Source: Picocystis sp. L7
Taxonomy: Eukaryota; Chlorophyta; Picocystophyceae; Picocystales; Picocystaceae
DNA length: 64,000 nt
Assembly (NCBI GenBank): GCA_020975725.1
Contig: QXJR01000003.1
Span: forward strand, 806,001 to 870,000
Direction of reading: 5' to 3'
Shown here one piece after another: positions 45,568 through 54,453 of the stretch; position 1 is the first letter of the stretch; each line of letters begins with the position of its first letter. The notes beneath the pieces are model-generated. The model made no database searches. It was not told the origin of the DNA and was given only the letters and a program-made list of their open reading frames with translations. A program made the position numbers and the translations under genes.

Positions 45568-46284
45568 ATGATGACGACGATGGCGACGGGATGGCGACGC
45601 GCTCGTGGGATGCGAACGCGCGTGGCGGCGACTGCGGGGAAGGAAGTACCCCCTAGAGATCCATACGAAGCGCTGGGCGTGTCCAGGGAAGCGAGCTTGA
45701 AGGACATCAAGCGCGCGTTCCGGCAGAAAGCGTTGAAGTACCACCCCGACGTCAACGACGCTCCCGACGCACAGGAGCAGTTCATGGCGTACAAAAGAGC
45801 CTACAAGACCCTGTCGGACAAGCAGAAGCGAGAAGAATACGACAGGAGTTCCAGGTGGAGGGGAACCGGTGCTGAAACGGGAAGGAGAGCGACCACGAGC
45901 AGAACCCAGGAGGAACCATTCTACGGGCTTGGAGACTTCTTCGCCGACCTTGACAAGGAAATAGCCGCGTATGCCGAGAAAAGAAAGAAGAAAAGGGGAG
46001 GAAACAAGGAAACAACGGGAACGCTGTGGGAAGAGCTGGCCGAACTGGGCGAGGAGTTCGTGGAGTTTTTAGAAGAAGCCGCAGGTGTGGCCGAAGCCTC
46101 GAAGGACGATGGTAGCGATGATCCGTGGGACAGATTCGAGAAAGTCTACCAACGATACGCCGATGATGACAACCGGTCCACGCCAAAAAAGCGACCGCCA
46201 TCCCCCACCAGAAAAACAAAAGAAGAAGAGACGGAAAGCATCGACGAGATGCTCGAGAAGCTCAAACGAGACATGGGGATGTGA
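45568..46284 (+). CDS. Plastid-type DnaJ protein
   Basis: A 238-residue J protein. The N-terminal 26 residues (Met/Thr/Arg/Ala) look like a transit peptide. The J domain follows at about residues 30-95: DPYEALGVSREASLKDIKRAFR, the HPD motif in LKYHPDVNDA, and YDRSSRWRG at the end. The rest has a Gly/Phe-poor region, GLGDFFADLDKEI, an acidic helical stretch and a charged tail, with no zinc finger, so it is a class III J protein. Such proteins help plastid Hsp70. Two adjacent ATGs (45568, 45571) are possible starts. AATAAA about 20 bp after the stop. Confidence 0.85.
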   Translation: MMTTMATGWRRARGMRTRVAATAGKEVPPRDPYEALGVSREASLKDIKRAFRQKALKYHPDVNDAPDAQEQFMAYKRAYKTLSDKQKREEYDRSSRWRGTGAETGRRATTSRTQEEPFYGLGDFFADLDKEIAAYAEKRKKKRGGNKETTGTLWEELAELGEEFVEFLEEAAGVAEASKDDGSDDPWDRFEKVYQRYADDDNRSTPKKRPPSPTRKTKEEETESIDEMLEKLKRDMGM

Positions 46285-46403
46285 GTCGTACATCAAAGCG
46301 AAAATAAAACTTTTATCTATGCTCAAGTGGGAAAATTTGAAATGTACAATGCAAGGGCACCCTGGCTCTCGGATGACCCTGTGCTGAAACTCGTGCAAGG
46401 GAA

Positions 46404-47855
46404 TCAAGAGACGGCATGAATGCCGTTCGAAAAAGGAACGGCTGTGGTACACTCGTGTTCGCGGACAATCCAAACCGAATCAGCCGAGTGTGCATCGCCA
46501 TCGTCGTTCCTGACCCACTCCCAGAAGGCATGCGTGGCATTCTCTACCTTCAGCTTGCCATGCCCGTAGGAAGCCTCCCGAAAGGCTGACCAATCTGGCT
46601 GGGGCCAGTAATAGCCGTCCTCAAGGCCTTCGAGGTTTCCCCCATCACCAATGGTAATGTATGTCGGGGCACAGGAGTCGAGCTTGTCCTTGTACACCTT
46701 GTGCATCCGCTCGTAGGCGTGCACGTGGCCGGCAAACACGAGGTCCACCCCAGAAAAGTACAAGAGATCCTCCAAGTACACCTTCATAGCATTCGCTTCC
46801 ATCTGGTGTGCAAAGTTGGTGTTGTAGAACGGTGCATGCATTCCCACAACCACCCAGGGGGTCAAGGTGCGGTCGATCTGCCCAAGCACTTCCACCAACC
46901 ATCTGTATTGGCTGGAGGACTTGTCATAAGCTGTGTATGTTCCCAGCATGATGAACTTTACTGGGCCTACCGTGTACGTGTGGTAGAGACCTGCATCTTC
47001 TCCAAAGTCCGGCGGGTCCACAAGAACTCCCCACTGATTGAAGGGAGGATTGTAAGGCGCGGAGGTCTGCGGTTCTCTCTTCCCGGGGGTCCAGAAACGA
47101 GATTGGTATGCCACGTACCAGGATCCACCGACACCGATCTCCATTTCGTGGTTGCCTTCGGTAAAGACCCACGGGATGCGGGACGCCAGTGGTTCTATCA
47201 TTCTCGACCAGGAATCCCAGCGCGTCTGGTCGCCGTCTGCGTATGAAAGATCGCCGACGATCATCGCCATGTCCGCCGTATCTTCTTCCATGTGCTGCAA
47301 GGTGGCCAGGGAGTTGTTCGTTTGTCCCATGTCGCCCACCACGCTGATGGTCAGCGGCACCTGGTCTCCCGGACGAGGAGGGACGACGAAGCTGAATTCC
47401 TTGCTGCCTTCCTTTCCGATCCTGTAGAACACCTTCTTCCCAGGTTGGATCAAGGACGAGTCGTCCAACCTGGCGTGCATGATGTGTCCGGACACGTATC
47501 CTCGACAAGGATCGACATCACAGGCGTACTGGACGACGTGTTCGGCACGTTTTCGGGCCTTGTATTCGCTGGTTCGATCTCCGTAGTGCACAGTATCGTA
47601 TTCATCCTTGTGTTTCCCAGGATACACCCACGAAACAACCATGTCTTTCCCGTTCCCAAAGCCGAGGTGGACCTGTTCCGCCTGGTGCTGATCCTGGCCT
47701 CGGTTCCCGACGAGCGCAGGATGGTCGTCTGGGAGCGTGGGGGAGGCTGCAGTTCGCACGTACTCGAGGTTGGTCCTGCCTGGATCCATCTGCACCCCCT
47801 GCACGCGCGCCACCAGCCATCCCAGCGCCGCCAGGTGCGCCAGCAGCACCGCCAT
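46404..47855 (-). CDS. PAP: Purple acid phosphatase, secreted
   Basis: A 483-residue metallophosphatase for extracellular or vacuolar phosphate recovery. The signal peptide is MAVLLAHLAALGWLVARVQG. A fibronectin-III-like domain (VHLGFGNGKDMVVSWVYPG) precedes the catalytic domain. All metal-ligand blocks are present: GDMG, GDLSYADG, GNHE, the His in VVVGMHAPFY and GHVHAYER. The start at 47855 was chosen because it begins the signal peptide; the frame is open for 153 more codons upstream but that stretch is Pro/Gly-rich and not protein-like. Convergent with the DnaJ gene, 119 bp apart. Confidence 0.95.
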   Translation of the reverse strand: MAVLLAHLAALGWLVARVQGVQMDPGRTNLEYVRTAASPTLPDDHPALVGNRGQDQHQAEQVHLGFGNGKDMVVSWVYPGKHKDEYDTVHYGDRTSEYKARKRAEHVVQYACDVDPCRGYVSGHIMHARLDDSSLIQPGKKVFYRIGKEGSKEFSFVVPPRPGDQVPLTISVVGDMGQTNNSLATLQHMEEDTADMAMIVGDLSYADGDQTRWDSWSRMIEPLASRIPWVFTEGNHEMEIGVGGSWYVAYQSRFWTPGKREPQTSAPYNPPFNQWGVLVDPPDFGEDAGLYHTYTVGPVKFIMLGTYTAYDKSSSQYRWLVEVLGQIDRTLTPWVVVGMHAPFYNTNFAHQMEANAMKVYLEDLLYFSGVDLVFAGHVHAYERMHKVYKDKLDSCAPTYITIGDGGNLEGLEDGYYWPQPDWSAFREASYGHGKLKVENATHAFWEWVRNDDGDAHSADSVWIVREHECTTAVPFSNGIHAVS

Positions 47856-49252
47856 GTCCTGCTTTGTGTCGCTTGGAGGGAACACGGTCTCGACCGGATC
47901 CCTGCCCACCGCACAGGCCGAGGTGGGGGATCCGACAGGGAACGATCGCCACCGTCCGTGACCCCCGGGGATAGATCTGCACCGTCCAATCGGCAGGGGT
48001 GGGGTGGGAAGGCTGGGGGTCCCCCGAAGAAGGGTGGCGGGAGACGCTGGGGATCCGGCATCCCCGGAGAATCCGTAGGGAATCTGGGGAGGATATACCG
48101 ATGGGGGGCAGATTCCCCGGACCTCGACCCACCGGGGCTGCGGAGGGAAACTGCCAGCTGGATCGAGGGAGTCGCAGGAAGCGGTCGTGTGTCCGCCACG
48201 TGGGAGCACCGAAGCAATGAGCGTTCCCAGGTTCCACGGGGATGGACCCGTCGCGCCTCTCCACTCTGGAAAAGGAAAGGCACGTGCAAGACATTGTCGC
48301 GACGACGTGTCCATCTTGAACTTCTACGGACACGGGGAGAGACGAAGACGCCGAACTACGGGGGAGGATGGTTTTCGGACGGCGTTTCCAAGCAAGTTTC
48401 GCCTTCGCCATGCCCATGAGCGGGAGGAACAAGAAGAGTCACGATGGAACACATGAGGATGACAACGATCACACATGACCACGCCACGTTCAGCCTTCTT
48501 CCGCGGATGGTTGGTCGGTCATGCAATCCCATCAAGCAAGGTCCAACATGCTCCTTCAGGTGATTTGCCCAGAGCCGCGCAACAAATGGTAAAACGCGTG
48601 AGAGTACGCCCCATCGCGGTGGCGTCTCTGTGGAGATACAACTCGAATCAATAAGCCCGTCACACAAGCCAACGATGCGAGTGCCGAATCCCCATGGTAC
48701 CTTCATCTTCTTGGGCTTTTTCCTCGCGTTTCCCGTGCATGCAATCATCGAAGGGATGCCTGAGGCTACGACGTGGGAAGGAAGGATCCAAGTTGGGATT
48801 TCGTCAAAACCGACGTCAAAAGGTATTGGGTGGGTGATTGTGCATCCAACCCTTTTCCAAGAGAATGATCCGAAGTTGTTTCGGCGCACGCGGGGTTAGC
48901 CAGCTTCCTTCCCTTCCATGTCGTTGGTGTCGAGGTCGCCGAGCGTGATCCTTTCGTTTTACCTTCCCCTCGAGCAATCCCATTCCCATATGTCACGTGT
49001 CGACCGTTTTTATCCATCCCGGTTCCAGCCAAGGCCACGTTTTCCTTTCGAACCTGGAGCGCCTTCCCTTTCGTCCCTTTCAGACCCTTCCGATCGAACC
49101 CGAGGGACACGCCGTTCCTCCATTTCCGATCCCGTCGGATCATCTCGCCTCTCCTTCGACCCTCAAGACGGATTCCAGCGGATCTCTGGCCTGGGTGGGA
49201 TGAGGGGAGGCGGCGAAGGAGGAATCCGACAGAGACGTCTGGCGCGTTCGGC
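47856..49252. other. Divergent region PAP / MRL1-like; two tiny open frames
   Basis: 1.4 kb. A minus frame (48356-48532, 58 residues) and a + frame (48675-48899, 74 residues) each start with a signal-peptide-like hydrophobic stretch (CVIVVILMCSIVTLLV; FIFLGFFLAFPVHA), but neither resembles a known protein. The 49000-49150 part holds several CTTTCGAACC/CCTTTCGTCCC-type promoter motifs. Confidence 0.35.
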
Positions 49253-51681
49253 ATGGCCACAAGCGCACGCGTGCTGCGCCTCCCAGGCGCGCGTCCGTGC
49301 ATCCGACGCGCGCCTACGAAGGTCAGGGTGGTGGCAGATGCCATGGAGGAACCCGTCTGGGAAGGGCACGCGGAACGGATGCGAATGCTGCTCGAGAGCG
49401 AAGCCAGAGAAGCGATGAAGCGACAAGTCCATCGGCTCGACAAGGTACGTGCGCGAAAAGGAGGACGATTGCGCCGCGAGCTACAGTTCGTGAATGTACG
49501 ATCTAGGAACGGTGGAGCTGACGGGATGGACGGAACCGTTAGGGCGCGATCGAACGGGCGAAACGCACCACGGAGGGAGACCGGACGCAGCTCAACCGCG
49601 TCAACCGACTCATCTACAAAGGGAAGATAAAAGCAGCGCTGCGAGAAATGGAGGGACTCGTGGGCCAAGGAAAGATGCACCTGGTACAAAACGTCAACCA
49701 AAGGCGATTCCTTACCGCATGTAGCACCAAACGAGCGACGGAAGAAGCCGTACGTTTTGTACAGCTACTGAATTCCAACGATCCCAGGGTCTACAACATG
49801 CTCATGTCTACGTGTGTGCGAGTGAAAGACGTGAATGGGGCCTTCCAAGCTTGGGATATGATGAGAAAACAAGGGCTAACGCCCGGGAAGATTTTCTACA
49901 GCAACCTGATCAATGCTTGCGCACAAGCCAACCAAGCCAATCGGGCTTTTGAAGTCTTCCAGAACATGTTGAATGATGGAGTGGAGCCGGACCAAATCAC
50001 CTTCTGCACGTTGATTAACTCTTGTGCCAGGGAATTGAGAAAAAGAAAAAACAGGCGGCAACAGTTGGTTTTGGTGGAGAGGGCCTTCCATGTTCTCGAC
50101 GATATGAATGCTATGCGTGTGCGCCCAGATGCGTACGTATACAATGCACTTCTCTCTTGCTGTTCACGCACTGGGTTAAAGACAAGAGCACTCAGCATCT
50201 ATCAGCAGATGTTGGATGAAGGCATTCCTTCCAATGCAGCCACATACCTTGCATTGATGGATGCCCACATCGCTGCGAAAGATTGCAACGGAGCTTTGGA
50301 AATATTTGAAAATGTACAGCCAAGGATACTGAGCTTTAAGACAGGGAAGGAGCAGCTCTACAATTCAGCAATACACGCTTGTCAACACCTTGGGGACTAC
50401 GACCGGGCGCTGGGCTTGTACAGGAAGATGAAGGAGAATTGCATTACCCCTGATCCCGTGCTGTTCGCCACGTTGATGAAGGCCGCAGCTGAAACTGGAA
50501 ACATTGGTAAAACTGCAGACATTCTTTCTGAGATGAAAATTGCTGATGTAGAACCAAACATCTCCAACTATGGCACCCTGATTGGCATACATGCTAAGAA
50601 CAGCGATCACGAGAAGGCACAGCAAACCTATGACGAGATGATTGCTCATAACATAAAACCCACTATTGTGGTGATGAACTCCCTCGCTCACGCTTATGCG
50701 AAGAATGGAATGTTTCGGGAAACATTTGAAGTCGTGGAAGAAATGAAGAGCGAGGGCCTGTCACCGAATAGCATTACCTGTAGCGTTTTGCTGAGTTCTT
50801 GCTATCATGGGAGGGAAATTGAGAGGGCGTTCGAAGTATACAACGAAGCAAGACAGCAAGGCATGCAGGTCAATGAGTCCTGTACCCATATCCTTATTCT
50901 TATCTCCAACCGAGTACTTAAATCACTGAGAGAGAGCCCGATCCTGCATGGAAGTCCAGGGGGGACCCCGTCTCATCACCTTCAAGCCATCCAGAGCCAA
51001 AGGCAAGCTTGGGCAGCACGAGCAGTGTCTCTCTACCACGAAGCAGTGAACAGTGGTGTTCATCCTAGTTTGGACTCTTTGTCACTTCTGTTTGGCTGCC
51101 TTCGTCTTCCAAGGCACAACATGGACGGATTTTCAACCAGTGGGACAGAGGGTGCGGGTTTGTTTGAGTCCAGGGCCCTCTCTGTGTACGAAGATGCCAG
51201 TGGAAGGGGTATGGTCCCTGCAATCAGTGTTGATGCAGAACAAACCTTCAATCTGGAGAAGCTGCCCCCTGTAGTTGGCCAGGTGCTTACGCTCTGTCTG
51301 ATCAAGCGCCTTTACAAAGAAAAGGGGATCTCCATTGGGGGGTTTAGGTGCAGAAGCATTGTCTTCGAGTTTCCACCAGTTGCAGAAGTCAAGCGCACCA
51401 AGAAGCCGAAAGATATGGAAGAAGGGAATCATGAGCCTCAAGTCAACTATGTGGGAGCGTCTGTGGTGAATATCCTACGTAGGATGTCTGTACCATTTGA
51501 AGGCAGTCAGCACGAGGGTTACGTCCGCATGAACGGAGCAGCTTTGGACCGATGGCTGAAGTCATCTAGTGGCCGGGAGGTGGGGGGTCAGCAGGAGCTT
51601 TCATACAATGGTTTGAACAATATCTACAAGAGCATCCACAAACAGAACGAGAAGATCAGGACCTCTTCATATCACCTGTAG
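49253..51681 (+). CDS. MRL1: Pentatricopeptide repeat protein, MRL1-like, two exons
   Basis: A 776-residue organelle RNA-binding protein. Exon 1 (49253-49444, donor GTACGT) gives an Arg/Ala-rich transit peptide; exon 2 is 49543-51681 after a 98-nt intron with GCTGACG branch site and TAG acceptor. Degenerate 35-residue PPR units run from about residue 130 to 490 (YNMLMSTCVRVKDVNGAF, YSNLINACAQANQANRAF, YNALLSCCSRTGLKTRAL, FATLMKAAAETGNIGKTA). The C-terminal domain (VVNILRRMSVPFEGSQHEG, MNGAALDRWLKS) resembles the end of MRL1, which stabilises rbcL mRNA in plants and Chlamydomonas. That it is MRL1 itself rests on my memory of the tail. Convergent with the PDAT-like gene. Confidence 0.75.
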
Positions 51682-51815
51682 AAAAAATGTAAGTAGCAAT
51701 TGCACACATGCATCTTTGGAATACACCGTTCCAGCTGTCATTTGAAATCCACTCCACCTATGGGCATTTCTTTTCTACACTTGGCTGAAAGCCGGAGAAG
51801 GCAGTCCCAAACCTG

Positions 51816-53510
51816 TTAAATGTCAATGCTGTTAACCAGCTCTTTGATGTTGGAATGGATATCATCTTCTAGCTGCTCACCATCTCCACCAGTGATAGTG
51901 ACCAAGTCGGCTAGCATATCTTCGTTCAAAAGGATATCCACATGATCTGCGCTGAAAGGTCCCCCTCGCATATCTTTCAGGAAGTGTACAGGATTGTGCC
52001 TGTATTCCCTTGTGACAACTCTTATCCCTGCAGGATTGTACTTTTTAGTTCGCCATCCTTTATTGCACATGTAGCCGAGGCTCATGAGGGGAACGGTGCC
52101 ATCTCCATCACCCAGATACACACCGTATTGCAATTGCCTCTCAGGGTCGTGTGCAGAGGCATTGAGCCTCAGAGGCTGATCTTCGTTCCCAGGCTGCCAC
52201 ATATACTCGTACCCCCTTTCTGTGGGCTTCCCCACTCCATACAGACAGTAAATATGCATGTTCGGAGCATCCGGCAACCTCAGTCCGTAGGGCCCCCTTT
52301 TCTCCTCTTCGTCCAGGTCCCCACGCGCCTCGTGCTTGACAGGCTCGAAAGTCCACTGGTTGTTCCAGCATCGCCTGGCATATTCATCCCCAGTGACGTT
52401 CCAGAGCAATCGTAGGGCACCCTCTGCACTACGTTCATCCCCTTCCTTTCCAAATCTCACCATGCAATCACTCTCTCCAGGTGCTGCGATCCATACTCGA
52501 TCATCTGGCCAAGGGAGCATGGTCAGAAGGCTTCCCCAAGTTCGGAAGAGCTTGGTTCTCTCTTGAGCTGGCACAACGGCGTTGGAAAGGAACACTCCGA
52601 GCTCCCCCATGACAGCAGAATCCTTCATTTCTCCAGAAAGCAGGGCCGAAAGTGCTTTGGGCACGCCAAATAGGGGTCCAGCCAAGTTCACCCACGCCTT
52701 GACGTATCTGTCCGTCCAGCCAGGTTGACGTTGAGGAGATTCAATCCACCTGAGGAAAGCGAGGAAGATTTGGGATGCATACGAGTGTGTGACCACCGCG
52801 GTGGGTCTGCGCATGGCCATGGACTCAATACGGGCTCTCATGCGCGAGAAATAGGCATCTCTTCTATCCAAGGCTTCTGGAGCCAGCCTCCAGTCGAAGG
52901 TAAGTGCGCTGAGCCCATCCACTCCATGTCCTTCCGCGATCCATGCTTGGGTGGCTCTTGCCCACACTTCATATCCACCCAGGAGGCTTTCCACCGCTTC
53001 TAGTCCCGACACGGATCGCACAGCTACGTCTTGGGGGTCGGTTCCCGTGACAGGATCCAACGCCATGTGTTCCAACCAACACATCCGATCGGCAAGAAAT
53101 GCCTGTGCTGCCCTTGCATCTCCCCAGAGCCTCCTGCGAAGTCCTGGTTCGATCTTGGCACAAGGCTTCGATCTCCACAGCTCGAGTGGTGTGGAGGTGA
53201 ATCCAGGCAGCACCAGCACGTTCAGTAGGTTTTCGGGTGACGGGCATTTCCTCGCCTTCAACCTCGAGGACGTCGGTCTTTTGGCGGTGCTTGGCACATC
53301 CGGACGCCAAGCCATTCCTCTGGCGATGCGTCGAAGTGCCGAACGTGCACCTGCGGCGCTGAATCCGTCGGCTTCTGCAGGTGTTCCATCCAACCTCCAC
53401 CTTTGCGTCCACAACCACGCCACCAGTGCCGCTCCTATCGCCCACCACCACCACCACGTGCTCCCTTTACGCTCGGATGGCGATGCTTCCTTCGCGCCTT
53501 CGACACCCAT
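51816..53510 (-). CDS. PDAT: PDAT/LCAT-type phospholipid acyltransferase
   Basis: A 564-residue enzyme of the lecithin:cholesterol acyltransferase family, most like phospholipid:diacylglycerol acyltransferase, which makes triacylglycerol from phospholipid. An N-terminal membrane anchor (WWWWAIGAALVAWLWTQ) leads to VLVLPGFTSTPLELW (family start), the nucleophile region VVTHSYASQIFLAFLRW, the lid/cap (NLAGPLFGVPKAL), the acidic triad residue in GDGDGTVPLMSLGYMC, and His in SADHVDILLNED. The usual elbow (GHSMG or PHSMG) is replaced by THSYAS; the Ser is kept. The first in-frame ATG is 53510. The 45-bp satellite upstream is in the shared promoter with SecA. Confidence 0.88.
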   Translation of the reverse strand: MGVEGAKEASPSERKGSTWWWWWAIGAALVAWLWTQRWRLDGTPAEADGFSAAGARSALRRIARGMAWRPDVPSTAKRPTSSRLKARKCPSPENLLNVLVLPGFTSTPLELWRSKPCAKIEPGLRRRLWGDARAAQAFLADRMCWLEHMALDPVTGTDPQDVAVRSVSGLEAVESLLGGYEVWARATQAWIAEGHGVDGLSALTFDWRLAPEALDRRDAYFSRMRARIESMAMRRPTAVVTHSYASQIFLAFLRWIESPQRQPGWTDRYVKAWVNLAGPLFGVPKALSALLSGEMKDSAVMGELGVFLSNAVVPAQERTKLFRTWGSLLTMLPWPDDRVWIAAPGESDCMVRFGKEGDERSAEGALRLLWNVTGDEYARRCWNNQWTFEPVKHEARGDLDEEEKRGPYGLRLPDAPNMHIYCLYGVGKPTERGYEYMWQPGNEDQPLRLNASAHDPERQLQYGVYLGDGDGTVPLMSLGYMCNKGWRTKKYNPAGIRVVTREYRHNPVHFLKDMRGGPFSADHVDILLNEDMLADLVTITGGDGEQLEDDIHSNIKELVNSIDI

Positions 53511-53565
53511 CGTCGCACGCACCGATCCCCAATCCTCCCTCTCCCTTTCGATCCCTTTCCTTTCT

Positions 53566-53848
53566 CCCTTTCGATCCCCTTTTACTCTTGCTTTCTCTTC
53601 CTACCTCTCTCCCTTTCGATCCCCCTTTATTCTTGCTTTCTCTTCCTACCTCTCTCCCTTTCGATCCCCCTTTACTCTTGCTTTCTCTTCCTACCTCTCT
53701 CCCTTTCGATCCCCCTTTACTCTTGCTTTCTCTTCCTACCTCTCTCCCTTTCGATCCCCCTTTACTCTTGCTTTCTCTTCCTACCTCTCTCCCTTTCGAT
53801 CCCCCTTTACTCTTGCTTTCTCTTCCTACCTCTCTCCCTTTCGATCCC
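53566..53848. repeat. 45-bp minisatellite in the PDAT / SecA promoter
   Basis: About six copies of a 45-bp unit, CCCTTTCGATCCCCCTTTAC followed by TCTTGCTTTC, TCTTCCTACC, TCTCT, nearly identical to one another. 45 is a multiple of 3, so the tract is open as a 15-residue repeat, probably meaningless. Each unit carries a TTTCGATCCC motif that also occurs singly in other promoters of the window. Confidence 0.92.
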
Positions 53849-54453
53849 TGTCTCTGTATCCCTTTCTCTTTTACGATACGATCAATTGGTGTTTCGATGG
53901 ATCGTTATCTGTCCTGGTCAGGACAGTGTTATGGCTGGTGCTTGGGAGGCGCACGGAGGGGGGATGGGACCTCGCTTGGAGTGTGCTGTCCCGTGCATCG
54001 CTCATGTACCCGTCTCGACGAACGCGATTCCCCACGTCATGGTGCACCTGGTGAAGGACGGGCGGTGGTAAGATAGGAGACCACCGCTTGTCAGCTGACC
54101 GCCATAGACGGGGGAAACACAGGCACGTCCCATGGATGGACACACCTCCTGGTGTGGATTGGACACGTCCCACCCTGGATCGGATCGAAGACCGCGAATG
54201 GACCGATCCTTATCCCGGTCTTTTATCCATACCTTCCCTCCGCATCGATATCTTCATCGCAATCTTTAAAAGGGATTGCGATCAAGGACACCCCATCCTT
54301 TCTCGTTCGGGGGGAAGAACCGGCCTGCACCACGTCCATCGTCGGCATTTCGCCGTCGTCCTCGCGTGCGACACGCGCGTGCTCGTCCTCCTGCACGCGC
54401 CTCACGTCGATCGTACGAGCTCCAGGAGGTGCCAAAGGACGGACAGAGGTGCC
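53849..54453. promoter_or_regulatory. SecA upstream region
   Basis: 605 bp. It includes CATCGATATC near 54241 and CGATCCTTATCCCGG near 54205, similar to the MutY upstream sequence (ACCTTATCCCG). Open frames continue from it into SecA but are not protein-like. No RNA gene was seen. Confidence 0.4.

Noticed and set aside
53403-54071. A repeat protein of 15-residue units in the PDAT/SecA gap
   Set aside because: It is open only because the satellite unit is 45 bp; it overlaps the PDAT start on the other strand and lies in a promoter.
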